NCBI GenBank assembly: GCA_036936605.1
Contig: JAUPFV010000005.1
Span: 150,413,195-150,477,194 of the forward strand
From: Limnanthes douglasii subsp. nivea
Lineage: Eukaryota > Streptophyta > Magnoliopsida > Brassicales > Limnanthaceae
Direction: 5' to 3'
DNA: 64,000 bases
Shown here: in pieces, positions 51,529 to 62,500 of the stretch
Layout: each line of letters begins with the position of its first letter
Numbering within the stretch: position 1 is the stretch's first letter
The notes under the pieces: model-generated
What the model was told of the DNA's origin: nothing
Databases searched by the model: none
The model's input: the letters and a program-made list of their open reading frames with translations, nothing else
Program-made: the position numbers and the translations under genes

Positions 51529-54500
51529 TCAACCAGGGTCGATGTACCCTATTCCCATGCTTTCTAGCACCACAATAGCTAGCAAAGCACTGGGAATCTC
51601 ATCTCCTTTAAAAGCCATGCTTTTTTTCTCCTTAAAGCTCCATTTAGACACCCAATCGGCCGCCACATTTTCCGATCTGGAAATGTGGCTAAGCCTCATC
51701 GTAGGCAGCAACAGAGCCCTACAAACCTCCAAACCATCATCCTTAATTAAACCATTGTCAGAAATCCTTCTCACCAACACCTCACAATCCGTCTCCAGAT
51801 CAACGAAGCACCACCCTCGTCTTCGACACAGCAAAAGAGCCTCAACCATGGCACGCCTCTCTGCTTGAAGCGGGCTTATCTTTCCAAAGAGGAAAGTAGC
51901 ACCTTCAATGCAGTTTCCCGTGTGGTTTCGAACAATGTAACCACCGGCTGCCTCGCCATTGAAACAGCAAGCTCCGTCCGTGTTAATTTTTATCCTGTCC
52001 TGAGCTGGAGCTCTCCAAGATCGGTAAGTCACTTTCCTCCTTCCTATAGATAATGCACCCAGCATAGATCCTGCACCTTCAACATTTAGCCAGTGTTTAG
52101 CCTTTAGTTTTGAATCAATACCCAAAATAAGACTGTTAATTCGTTTTATTGCATTGTAGAAATTATCCATTGATTTTCCAAGCTTACAACGATTTCTGTT
52201 ACGCCACACTGTCCATATAATAATCTGTGGAACAATGTGAGTAACATGAAACTTGCTGTTTGTAGACCTAAACCAAACCATCAGCATGTGTCTAAAAGTC
52301 ATAAACCTTCTAACTGGAATATTGAACATAGAACCATAGTAGTTCCAAAGGCACCAAGAGTAGCTGCAATTAATGAACAGATGATTAACATCTTCATAAT
52401 TGCAGCAAAATTGGCACCTAGAGACAATAGCAATATGCTTTCGTCTTAGAATGCTATCAGTTTGGACAAAACTCTTTAAAACCCTCCAGCAAAAAAATGA
52501 AAATTTTGATGGTATGTAACTGTGCCATATTTTCTTAAAGAAAAATGAACAAACTGATTTTGCTCTCAAATTTTCCCATGTTTTTTTTGTATTAAAACTT
52601 TTTCCAGTTGAGATGCACCACTCTATACTGTCCTCCTTCTCACTATTGATTTTAACACTATGAATGTGTTGCTGTCTTTCGTGAGAAAGGAAAGATAATA
52701 GAGTAGGATCCCAGCTATCCAGTTTCCAAAATGTTTTTACTTTTGCTGGCAGATACCAAGAGTTTTGAGGAGAGACTATTGGTGGCATCTCATGCCAAGA
52801 GTCTCTCCAAAAGTCCACATTTCCCTTACCCACATTCCAGTGTATATATTTATCAGCCCCTTCTCTAATAGAGCAGAGACCTTTCCAAACTATTGAATCT
52901 GTTGAACTACACTTAGCAATCATAGGATGCATGTCTAAACAATAGGTTTTTGACATTAGGTCAGACCATAAAGACTTTCCTTTCCTAAATAAATACCAGA
53001 GCTTATAGGAAAAGGCCAACTGCATATCAGATAAGAGCTTAGTATTTAAGCCACCTTCACCAAATGGTTTACATAGGCTACTCCAAGCAGACCAATGCAT
53101 AGCACTTTCATTCACCTTTGGCCTCCACAAAAATTTATTGAAACAAAGTTCAATCTTTTGCAGTATATTTTTAGGAATAATGCTATTTTGCATTCTAAAA
53201 AATACAATTGGGTAAAGAACGTGTCTTATCAGTGACAGTCTACCACTGTAAGACAGGTTCTTTAGGTCCCAATCACTTATTTTATTATGTATTTTAGCTA
53301 AGAGAGAAGAATAATGTACTCCCTTGTTGTTTGCAGAAATAGTTGTGCCCAGATAGCTAAATGGAGCATTTTCTGTCCTAAACCCCATAGTTGTATTTAA
53401 TCTTGCTGCATTTGAACCGGAATATCTTGATGAGGTAATAACACTTGTCTTGTCTACATTTATAAGTTGACCAGACTCCTCTTGATACTTATTTAGAATG
53501 TAACTCAAATTCTTTATTGCTGCAGGTGAACTGTTAGTAAACACAACTAAGTCATCAGCAAATGCAATGCAAGGTAATATGTATCCTGCTTTTGTAAAAA
53601 ATTGCATGTTATTATTAGTAGCAAATAAATTTTCCAATCCTCTTAATAGTGCTTCCTCAGCCAGGATAAAGAGACAAGGAGACAAAGGATCCCCTTGTCT
53701 CAATCCTGTTTTCTGATGGAAATACCCTGATGTAGTCCCATTTATAATAACAGAGACCATCACTTTTGAAATCATTTTGCTTATTAACAACACCACTTTT
53801 TCAGAAAAGCCAAAACATTTTAAGGTTTTAAGAACAAAGGCGTGAGACATCCTGTCAAACGCCTTTGTCATGTCCAGTTTCATGATGATGTTGCCTTTAG
53901 AAGGCTTCCTATTTATGTGATGCAACATTTCCTTTATTATTAATATGTTTTCATGTATTAACCTTTCCTTTACAAATGCACTCTGTCCACGAGATATTAA
54001 TTTAGGAAGGATAGATGACATTCTGTTATTTATAAGAGCAGAAACTAGTCTATTTATTATAGTGCACATACTAAGTGGCCTGTAATTGTTCCAGGTTATT
54101 GGATTTGCCAACTTAGGGACAAGTACAATCCCTGTAGCAAACACTCCATTTGGAATGTCACACCCAGACAGGTAAGCATTGATAGCATTGCATAAATCAT
54201 ATTGAATAATAGACCAACAATGTTTTAGGAAAGAGACATTAAACCCGTCTATGCCTGGAGCACTATCCTGCTTCATGGCATTAAGAACAATCCTGAGCTC
54301 CTCACATGATGTAGGCTTCATTATATCTGTGTTTTCCCTGTCCAACACTAACTTAGGAATGTTGTTTAGTATAGAGTCATGCATATTAACAACAGAATTA
54401 ACTTCAGGCACCTCTGATAAAATAGATTTAAAGTGATTTACAGCAGATGCTGCAATATCACAATCAGAAGTAAGCCATACATCATTATCCTTTATACCAG

Positions 54501-55617
54501 CGATAGTGTTTTTCTTTCTTTTCCTAGATACATAACTGTGATACAATTTTGTATTACCATCACATTCATTTAACCAAGAATTGAAGCATTTCTGCTTCCA
54601 AAAACTTTCCTCGTTTTTTAAAGCTAAAATGAGAACACTATTTGCCCTTGAAAGATTTGATTTTGAAACATTATCTTTTGTGAGCTGATGAATTAACTCA
54701 CAGTTCTCAACCTCAATACTAGCTTCTTTAACCTTTGTAAAAATGTTTCCAAAAACTTCAGTATTCCATTTTTTTAAATGATTTTTTAAACGCTTGAGTT
54801 TGTACCAAAAGATGGTAGCATTTTCACCATTGCAATGCTTGGCCCAATTCTGACCAACACTAGACAAGAAGTCAGGGTGATTGGACCAAGCATTGATATA
54901 TTTAAAAGAACTTTTCTTTCTCACTGAGTTTGTGCTAGAACCATTACATATAGAGACTAGTATAGGAGCATGGTCAGAGCAGGTTCTGACCATGTGACAA
55001 ACCTGTAGCCTTAAATTTTCTTGCATATTCTGATTCATAAATACCCAATCTAATCTTTTCCAGTTACTATTGTTGCTCCAGGTGTAGCGAGATCCATAGA
55101 ACCCCGGTGCCTCCAAATTACTATTTCTAATGAAACTATTAAAGTCTTCTGCACTAGCAGCATCATATGTCAAGCAATGAAGCTGGTCATCAGGACATCT
55201 GATGGCATTAAAGTCACCAGCTATAAGCCAAGGCTCATCACAGGTAAAACCATTTAACTGACTCCATAATTCTCTCCTTTGCAATCTTTGATTTTTTGCA
55301 TAAACAGAAGTAAAGAAGTAGTTGAATACCCCATAATTAACTTTCACGTGCAAAAACTGCTCATGATCAGTGATAACCTCAACACTTATATCACTTGACC
55401 AGAATAGCCACACCTTGTTAGAAGTATTAACAAGGCAACTCTCAAAACCAAGCCTTTTAGTAATTAAATCAACCTTGTCTATCCTTGCCATAGGTTCCTG
55501 AATAGTTAACAGTTTAACATTCTCCTTTTTTATAAGATATTTAAGCCTAGCAATCGTAGGTTCATTGTGTATTCCCCTTGCATTCCAACTGATAACATTA
55601 ATCATTATCAGATGCAT
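51529..55617 (-). CDS. LINE ORF2: endonuclease, reverse transcriptase, RNase H
   Basis: 1362 codons, uninterrupted. The apurinic-type endonuclease spans about residues 1-225 (INVISWNARGI, LIAGDFNAIR, SRYTWSN, CSDHAPILVS). Reverse transcriptase spans about 450-740 (APGIDGFNVSFLKHCW, YRPLSMCTI, KLDMTKAFDRM, GLRQGDPLSPCLF and the catalytic FADD near residue 687). A zinc-binding region lies near 1060-1110 (CQFCCNYEDVNHLFINC). A plant-type RNase H follows at about 1205-1335 (KINTDGACCFNGEAAGG, AERRAMVEAL, DLETDCEVLV, NVAADWVSKW). All catalytic motifs I can check are present. It begins within the last 20 bases of ORF1, suggesting re-initiation or coupled translation. Confidence 0.95.
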   Translation of the reverse strand: MHLIMINVISWNARGIHNEPTIARLKYLIKKENVKLLTIQEPMARIDKVDLITKRLGFESCLVNTSNKVWLFWSSDISVEVITDHEQFLHVKVNYGVFNYFFTSVYAKNQRLQRRELWSQLNGFTCDEPWLIAGDFNAIRCPDDQLHCLTYDAASAEDFNSFIRNSNLEAPGFYGSRYTWSNNSNWKRLDWVFMNQNMQENLRLQVCHMVRTCSDHAPILVSICNGSSTNSVRKKSSFKYINAWSNHPDFLSSVGQNWAKHCNGENATIFWYKLKRLKNHLKKWNTEVFGNIFTKVKEASIEVENCELIHQLTKDNVSKSNLSRANSVLILALKNEESFWKQKCFNSWLNECDGNTKLYHSYVSRKRKKNTIAGIKDNDVWLTSDCDIAASAVNHFKSILSEVPEVNSVVNMHDSILNNIPKLVLDRENTDIMKPTSCEELRIVLNAMKQDSAPGIDGFNVSFLKHCWSIIQYDLCNAINAYLSGCDIPNGVFATGIVLVPKLANPITWNNYRPLSMCTIINRLVSALINNRMSSILPKLISRGQSAFVKERLIHENILIIKEMLHHINRKPSKGNIIMKLDMTKAFDRMSHAFVLKTLKCFGFSEKVVLLISKMISKVMVSVIINGTTSGYFHQKTGLRQGDPLSPCLFILAEEALLRGLENLFATNNNMQFFTKAGYILPCIAFADDLVVFTNSSPAAIKNLSYILNKYQEESGQLINVDKTSVITSSRYSGSNAARLNTTMGFRTENAPFSYLGTTISANNKGVHYSSLLAKIHNKISDWDLKNLSYSGRLSLIRHVLYPIVFFRMQNSIIPKNILQKIELCFNKFLWRPKVNESAMHWSAWSSLCKPFGEGGLNTKLLSDMQLAFSYKLWYLFRKGKSLWSDLMSKTYCLDMHPMIAKCSSTDSIVWKGLCSIREGADKYIHWNVGKGNVDFWRDSWHEMPPIVSPQNSWYLPAKVKTFWKLDSWDPTLLSFLSHERQQHIHSVKINSEKEDSIEWCISTGKSFNTKKTWENLRAKSVCSFFFKKIWHSYIPSKFSFFCWRVLKSFVQTDSILRRKHIAIVSRCQFCCNYEDVNHLFINCSYSWCLWNYYGSMFNIPVRRFMTFRHMLMVWFRSTNSKFHVTHIVPQIIIWTVWRNRNRCKLGKSMDNFYNAIKRINSLILGIDSKLKAKHWLNVEGAGSMLGALSIGRRKVTYRSWRAPAQDRIKINTDGACCFNGEAAGGYIVRNHTGNCIEGATFLFGKISPLQAERRAMVEALLLCRRRGWCFVDLETDCEVLVRRISDNGLIKDDGLEVCRALLLPTMRLSHISRSENVAADWVSKWSFKEKKSMAFKGDEIPSALLAIVVLESMGIGYIDPG

Positions 55618-56884
55618 AGTTCCTTGAAAACATATCTCTCTTTCTAAGAGAGTTTATTGTCAACTTCTTTGCATTGCTAGTCCTACTTGCAGACTTAACT
55701 TTTCTAGAAATAACAGCCTCAAAATCACTTGCATTATCATTAGTACTCATCTTAGGAGAAGGATTATAACTACCAGGCTTACCACTTCTAGGAGATTCAT
55801 GAACATTACCTCTGTCTAATTCATTCTCTTCTTCCTCCAGGTTTTGCAGTGCACTAATTATATCAAGATCACGATTTGATGCAGACCTTTCCTTCACAGG
55901 GCTAACCACATTAGTAGAAGGGCAAGACACAGTTCCTCTGTCTCTTTTGGTAATTATAGACTTTAACCTCCTTTTATATACTTGAGCAAAAGGTTGCACT
56001 TTGTTAGATATAGTAGATGAACTAGGCTTCTGAACATTCTGTAAAGAAACAGTCTGAACATCTCCTTTATTAATAGCAGCATTATCTTTCACATTATTTA
56101 CCTCCCTGACTCTATTCTTTTTACAATTATCTTGCGTATGTCCCATATGATTACAAGACTTACAGTACCCAGGTGCATTCTTATAGCTGACATTTATATA
56201 ATGCCACTCCTCTTCATCGAATTCAATCTTTATTTTAAATTTGAGGGATCTTGAGACATCGATCTCTATTAATGCAAAACACGCATTCCATTTAGCTCTG
56301 TTAGACTCAGGGACCACAACGTGATGTACATAGCCTAGAGAAGCAGCCATAGTATGTATAACAGAACTGTTATACATAAACTCAGGAACATTTTCAAACC
56401 TGACCCATAATAGCGCAACTGGGCATTCGAAACTCCTAGAACTCTTAGGGCACCACTTCACCACCCTCATTAGCTTACCCTCTACTTTCCAGAACCTTTT
56501 TATCCACAATCTTCCTGCATCCTCAAGCACCTTGAATTCTACAAGAATCTGCCTAGAGTCTAAAGTAACATAGTTAAACTCGCCCTTAAACTTCAAAGAC
56601 TCAAGAAAGTTTTGAAACGCTTGTTTCTTTGGGATTCCATCATTAAACTTTGCGACAAGAGTCGTTCTTGATTTTGCACGTAGATCATGCTTCACCTGAC
56701 TAGTAAACCTGATAATATTATGATCAACAAAAGATTTGTTGACTGCAGACTTGAACTCAGAAACCCCATCCTTTTTCAATAGCACATCCGAATAGGACTT
56801 GCTCTTCGATGACAGATTTTCCACGTTGACAGTACCCAATGAACCAGGCAGAGGCGGAAAGTCTGCATCCGCTAAAGGATTCAT
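55598..56884 (-). CDS. LINE ORF1: RNA-binding protein with CCHC knuckle
   Basis: I take the start at MNPLADADFPPLPGSLG (56,884); the frame is open further upstream to 56,965 but that part looks like leader. The central DUF4283-like region (VAKFNDGIPKKQAFQNFLESL...VLEDAGRLWIKRFWKVEGKLM...VALLWVRFENVPEFMYN) is followed by a CX2CX4HX4C zinc knuckle (CKSCNHMGHTQDNC). A basic, Ser-rich C-terminus comes last. It would coat the LINE RNA. The frame ends 20 bases inside the ORF2 start. Confidence 0.9.
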   Translation of the reverse strand: MNPLADADFPPLPGSLGTVNVENLSSKSKSYSDVLLKKDGVSEFKSAVNKSFVDHNIIRFTSQVKHDLRAKSRTTLVAKFNDGIPKKQAFQNFLESLKFKGEFNYVTLDSRQILVEFKVLEDAGRLWIKRFWKVEGKLMRVVKWCPKSSRSFECPVALLWVRFENVPEFMYNSSVIHTMAASLGYVHHVVVPESNRAKWNACFALIEIDVSRSLKFKIKIEFDEEEWHYINVSYKNAPGYCKSCNHMGHTQDNCKKNRVREVNNVKDNAAINKGDVQTVSLQNVQKPSSSTISNKVQPFAQVYKRRLKSIITKRDRGTVSCPSTNVVSPVKERSASNRDLDIISALQNLEEEENELDRGNVHESPRSGKPGSYNPSPKMSTNDNASDFEAVISRKVKSASRTSNAKKLTINSLRKRDMFSRNYASDND

Positions 56885-57225
56885 CGCACAGGCAGTGCCT
56901 GCCACCCACCACCGCTCCGCGTCACACACCGTCGCACAAACAACTAATCTTATAACACAAATCAACTTTAACTATTAGTATCTTAGGGATCAAGAAACTA
57001 ATTTTCCACCCTAAAGATTTCTTTAAGGTTTCTTGAGAGAGAAGGAGCCTCCTAAAATGAATGACATATTGATTATGTTTTTTCAACTAACATGTTACTT
57101 CAATTTCGCTCGATAATATGTCTCAAAACAAACTTTAATGTCTTTTTAAAAATAGCAAAAAGAAAAAGTACAAACTGAAACTAAACAAAATAGAACAAAA
57201 TTTCATTACAACTATTAACTGGAAC

Positions 57226-58536
57226 TTAACCCTCCTTACTAGTATCTCTTTCTTGTTCAGCAAGTTTAACCAGCGCAAAGCTTAATTCTCCTTCAACCCT
57301 ATATGCATATAATTGAATCACATCACCTACTTGGAGCTGATTATCTTGCTTAATCTTTTTCCACGAACCATTCAACACATAAGACGAATTTCCCTTTGGA
57401 TTTTGAGCAGACAGCTTTTTCAAATCCCATTTCTTAAAATTAATCCTCGAAACCCTAAGAGATGGTTCAATAATATTCACCTCCATGGATTGCAATTCAC
57501 GTTTTTTGTCCTCTTTTCGGGTGCTGAGATATACAATTTCTTCGTCCATGAGAAAATCACATTTCACTTGATTTAAGGGAATAGACAATCGATTATGATT
57601 ATCAGTCAAGTCAGTGTCGTACAACCGTTTTTGAATAACTAGTTTTGCATCTACCCCTTCTCCAATGACACTTTTGAATATTTCTGGCAACTCTGGTGGA
57701 GGATCAGGCCCTGAATTTTTGTGCCTTTTTTGTGGATTTTTGTTTATATCAGCAGAGCTTGCTTTCCTCTTCTTTGTCGATTCCGGAACAATAGGAGTGC
57801 GAGAAGAAGGAATTTTGAAGGTAATCTGTAGAGAATTTTTTTCTTCCTTCTTTTCGGAATCATGATGTTGTTGTGTGGGAAGCAAGTCTAGCCTTTTCAG
57901 GTTCTGTTGTTGTGTGGGAAGCAAGTCTCTTGTTTCCGTATTGGGGCATTGTTGATTGGTGTCAGGATATTCGATTTCAAGGGTGGTGCTACACACAGAT
58001 GCCAATATATCTAGTGCATTCCATTCAGGTTGTATTTTAGATCTGATCTCAAAAAACTTTTTGTGATTAACCCACCATGATGTATTCATCTTTGACATAT
58101 CTTCTGTTTTCTTTTCAGGATCCTCCTTGTTCATATCTTCCCTAGACCTTGGCATGATAGAAAGTTCAGTTGTGGAAGAATCGTTTGAAGATTCTTTGAC
58201 AGTTGGAAGCGGTAAATTAGGAGCAGTGACGACCAAAGATGATGAGTTAGGAGCGTCTTTAGGGGTCTTTATAGGGAATAATACAGACCGCAGCGATCGT
58301 ATAAGGTGGTCTGGCCTGAGTTTGGTAACTGGAGAAGGGCCAAGCTCGATGCTGCAGTCTGGACAGTGGTGCTGGTACTCCTCTTCTATCCATTTATGTA
58401 TGCATTGATGACAGAAGGTATGGAGACAGACGTTGATAGCAGTAGCATCCTCGTAAACCCTCTCACACAAACTGCATTTCATGTGTGATGCAAGCTTCAA
58501 CAATCCTGTTGTTTTCTCCGAATCACCCATCTCCAT
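57226..58536 (-). CDS. RING finger - B3-like domain fusion protein
   Basis: An intronless frame of 436 residues. I start at MEMGDSEKTTG (58,536); the frame extends 16 codons upstream without an ATG. Residues 20-62 form a complete C3HC4 RING finger (C21, C24, C37, H39, C42, C45, C58, C61). The following SPVTKLRPDHLIRSLRSVLFP resembles DRIP/Polycomb-type RING proteins, which are ubiquitin ligases. A Ser/Thr/Glu-rich linker (with the phrase DLLPTQQ twice) and a nuclear-localisation-like KKRK...KRHK stretch follow. Residues about 310-425 resemble plant B3 domains of the DUF313 kind: VIQKRLYDTDL...NRLSIPLNQVKCDFL, RINFKKWDLKK, SYVLNGSWKKI, LQVGDVIQLYAYR. A nuclear, DNA-directed E3 ligase is the natural inference. 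DRIP genes normally have introns; the single exon hints at retro-formation. Confidence 0.85.
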   Translation of the reverse strand: MEMGDSEKTTGLLKLASHMKCSLCERVYEDATAINVCLHTFCHQCIHKWIEEEYQHHCPDCSIELGPSPVTKLRPDHLIRSLRSVLFPIKTPKDAPNSSSLVVTAPNLPLPTVKESSNDSSTTELSIMPRSREDMNKEDPEKKTEDMSKMNTSWWVNHKKFFEIRSKIQPEWNALDILASVCSTTLEIEYPDTNQQCPNTETRDLLPTQQQNLKRLDLLPTQQHHDSEKKEEKNSLQITFKIPSSRTPIVPESTKKRKASSADINKNPQKRHKNSGPDPPPELPEIFKSVIGEGVDAKLVIQKRLYDTDLTDNHNRLSIPLNQVKCDFLMDEEIVYLSTRKEDKKRELQSMEVNIIEPSLRVSRINFKKWDLKKLSAQNPKGNSSYVLNGSWKKIKQDNQLQVGDVIQLYAYRVEGELSFALVKLAEQERDTSKEG

Positions 58537-58599
58537 CTCTCCGAAAGCAGATACTACCAAGTATAGGTAGGTGTGCCTATGCAAGTTTCCAAATTCTTT

Positions 58600-58640
58600 T
58601 CCCTTTACGTTTGATATATATAATCAAAGTTGGTTCCTAA
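58600..58640 (-). promoter_or_regulatory. TATA-like region of the RING-B3 gene
   Basis: The minus strand has TATATATATC at about 58,613-58,622, some 80 bases before the chosen ATG. A weak, composition-based call. Confidence 0.4.
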
Positions 58641-59560
58641 ATGGAGTGGGATAAATTGAATTTCCTATAACAAGTTTGATATGTATAATCAAATTTGTTT
58701 CCTAAATTGAATTTCCTATTACAAGTTGATTTATATTTATTGTCCGTTTCCTGTCTCTTGTATATAACTTTTTCCTAAATTAATCTCTTTTATAATAAGT
58801 TGATTTATATGAATTTGATTTTTTTTTTTCATATACCCATTTTAATTCCCCTAAAATTTAAGAAACAAAAGATCTACATAAACATAATTGTCACCTCCAG
58901 AATTATACATGAACTAAGAAACTGTTCGTAATTTTGTCTGATCATTATCAGACAAACAGAAGTATGAGACATGCTTTTCACCCAGGCAGGAAAGACGGAG
59001 AGCCACCGTCATTTCGATTCTTCTTCCTATGGAAAATAGTATTAATATTGGTCAAAAGCACTTTCTTCGAAATGGAGGTTCTTGCCTTTTCAGGTTTCCG
59101 CAGCTCTGATTTTCTCGCGTGAATTATGCTTTCGAGTTGATGATTCAGTGGTCACTTCCGTCTCTGCCAAAAAACGAGAAGCAATTGCAGCTGCCTTCTT
59201 TTGCTCTTGTTGATTCCACCTCCTGAATTTGATTATTACATATATATAAATTAATTAGTTTTTATGAAAAAGTTGATCTTATTTATATATTATTAATCAG
59301 ACTCGTACCAAAACTAATCTTTTATAAGAATTTGATTTATATTTAATTTACGTTTCCTCTTATTTATATATTAATTTTGAGATCGATTTTTTTGTTTATT
59401 AATTAACTTGATACACAAAATTTGTAAATGGGTCCATGTCAAGTTTTGATCTAATTAATCCCATCATCTTTGAAGAAAAGAAGCATATAGTCGCATTCTT
59501 TTGTTAGTTGTTTGTTGTTTTCATATTTTTTTATTTCGATGATATTATTTAACAAAAAAT
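58641..59560 (-). other. AT-rich intergenic with one exon-like segment
   Basis: Tandem-like phrases (GTTTGATATATATAATCAAA, then GTTTGATATGTATAATCAAA) lie at about 58,610-58,700. On the minus strand an AG acceptor (ATTCAG) at about 59,222 precedes a frame reading RWNQQEQKKAAAIASRFLAE, then TEVTTESSTRK, to a TGA at about 59,092. I do not recognise it; it may be a stray exon. Nothing else is seen. Confidence 0.35.
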
Positions 59561-59569
59561 GAATGATAT

Positions 59570-62500
59570 TGGCTTTCAAAAAAATTTGAACAAAAAGATA
59601 AAGGCAGCAAGAAAAAAGAAGCAACCCAATAAACTGATCATCAAGTCTTTTAAGTTTTTTAGAGATAACAAAATCTACAAATATTTTTTTTAAGACAATG
59701 ATAAAGATGGTTAACTAGAATGCTTGTGGTATCAATACTGATTCAACTATAAGAAGGTTAAAGTCTATTATTCAAAACGAAAACGTCAAAATCTTAGCAG
59801 TCTAAGAGACTATGGCTAGTGTTAATAAAATTGATGAAATTGCTAATAAATTAAACTTCACAAACTTCATTAATAAAACATCTAATAAAATATGGGTGTT
59901 TTGATGTGAAGATATTAAAATAAATGTTATTAAAGATCATATTCAATGTTTACATCTTGAGGTTTCTTTGATGAGTTTACATAAATGTTTTGCTTTAACT
60001 GTAATCTATGCAAAGTGTCAAAGGTTACACAAAAAAGAGCTCTGGGATCAGCTTATAGATCTCTCCTCGACTAATCTTGGTTGGCTTATAGTGGGTGACT
60101 TCAATGTTGTGGCTTCAAATGATGAGCATGTGTGATGTACTGTTGTCTGTCAATATAACGTCCAAGAGTTCAATGATGTTATCAATGACTGCTGTTGAAG
60201 ACGTTGGTTATGCTGGCTCTAGATATACATGGAACAAAAATACAAGATGGAAGAGGTTAGATAGAGCTCTCTTCAATAAAAATTGGACTGATATGTTTAA
60301 AGAGACACAGGTTATTCACATGGTGAGAACTTGTTCTGACCATGCCCTCTCCTTATCTCTTTTATATAAATAATTTTAACAATAACAAGAAGTTTTTTAA
60401 ATTTATGAATATCTCGTGTGAAGATTAAAATTTTCTGAAGATAGTTGATCAGAACTGGAACCTAGGTATGAATGGGATCCTATCCAAATCTATTGGAACA
60501 AGCTAAAAAGACTGAAGATCTGTTTGAAAACTGGAATGCCAATTGCTTTGGAAACATCTTTTGTAAAGTCAAAGAAACTTGGGAGGAAATGAAGATCAAG
60601 GAAAATGCTCACATTAATACAAATAATCAATCATCTAAAGCTGAACTTTATAAAACAAATAGTATATTTATAAAGGCCCCGAGGATGGAAGAAGAGTTCC
60701 AGAGGCAGAAGAGTTACAACAACTAGATTAGAGATGAGGGACTGCAATACCAAGCTTTTCCACTCATATGTCTGCAAGAATAAAAGGAGAAATACAATTA
60801 ATAACATAAATGAAGATAATCATTGGATTTATGGTAGTAATGACATTGGCAAGTCTGCTGAAAAATATTTCAAAAAGACTCTAACTGATTATCCTTATAC
60901 TAATAACTCTGATGAGATTAATCTTATGAATAATAGCATCTTTGATAACATTTCTAGTTTAGTTACTAATGATGATAATGTCTCTCTTATCAAGCTTACA
61001 ACAGAATAGGAGATCAAAATGACTATTGATTCAATGAATCCTTGTAGCTCTGCTGGTATAGATGGCTACAATATCTATTTTTTAAAGTCTGCTGGACTAT
61101 TATCAAAGTTGACTTATGTAAGGCTATAAACTACATTCTTTAGGGTAACTCTATACCTACGGGTATCTTTGCTACTGGATTATGTTTAATTCCTAAGTAC
61201 CCTAATCCTACATGCTGGAAAAACTTTAGATCTATTAGTCTTTGTACTATGATTAATAGGATCATTTCTAAATTAATAAACTCTAGACTTGCTAATATTT
61301 TTCCTAAGATAATTTCTCCTTATCAAGGATCTTTTGTGAACAATCGTTCTATTCATAAGAAGATACTTATTGCAAATAAGTTTATTCATGATCTGAATCG
61401 TAAGCCTAAGGCATAGAATATTGTCATTCAACTTGATATGACAAAAGCATTTGATAAAATGTCTTTTCCTTTCATTATGAAGGTCTTACAGTCCTTTGGT
61501 TTCTTTAAAGACTTTATAAGTCTGATCAACAATCTCATTAATAATATTCACATATCTATATTTGTAAATAGTTGTGTAACAGGTTATTTCAAGTCTAAAA
61601 GAGGCTTAAGACAAGGGGATCCGTTATCCCCCAGTCTTTTCATCTTAGGAGAGGAAGTTCTAACTAGAGGGCTTGTTAATTTTTTAATCTTAGCATGAAG
61701 ATGAGATTTGCCTCTAGAACTAACATTTTGGTTCATTGTCTGGCTTTTGCAGACGATATATTAATTTTTACTAACAGTTTAAATGTTTATATTAATAAAT
61801 TAAGCAGTTTTTTAGACACTTACGAGAAAGTATCAGGTCAATCCATCAACTCTGAGAAGACGAAGATTATCACCTCCAAGAGATTCCTTAGTAGTAAAAT
61901 CCCTCATTTGATTGATCAGACTGACTTCAAAGTGGAAAAGCTCCCTTCTGAGTACCTGGGCATAACATTAAGCAACAATAATAAGTCAATCAATTACAGA
62001 CCTTTGCTAGACAAAATAAACTCAAGAATCAGGGAGTGGGAGAACATAAATCTTTCTTATGGGGGAAGATTAACATTAATTTAATATGTTCTTTCTTCTA
62101 TCCCCGTATACTGGATGCATAATAGTTATCTTCCTAATTGTATTACTCTAAATTGGAACTGACTCTTAACAAATTTTTATGCAGATCTAATCAGGCTGAG
62201 AAGAGTATTCATTGGGAAAAGTGGTCTTCTCTCTATAAGCCTTTTGAAGAAGGAGGTCTTAATATAAGAAGCCTCAGTGATCTCTAAAATACTCTATCCT
62301 ACAAGTTTTGGTTTAACTACATAAGGAATGACTCTCTCTGGGCTAATATCATACAAGACATCTATAGCAAAAAGATTCATCCTATTAAAACTACCTTTAA
62401 AAAATCTGACTCTATTATCTGGAAAAGGCTTTCTGATATTAAGTTTGAGGCTGAAAGAAATATATGCTCGGATTTGGGGAATGTAGATGTTGACTTTTAG

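Larger units (their letters stand above)
51296..57071 (-). mobile_element. Full-length L1-type LINE (LINE-2)
   Basis: It ends in 24 A residues (T run 51,296-51,319 on the plus strand). A perfect 22-bp target duplication flanks it (51,274-51,295 and 57,072-57,093). Both ORFs are open and overlap by 20 bases. The 5' untranslated part is only about 190 bases before the likely ORF1 start. A long perfect duplication, an intact A tail and two open frames indicate a recent and possibly retrotransposition-competent insertion. Confidence 0.95.

Noticed and set aside
58934..59122. 62-codon plus-strand frame
   Set aside because: No domain, and it overlaps an exon-like segment on the other strand with a plausible splice acceptor.
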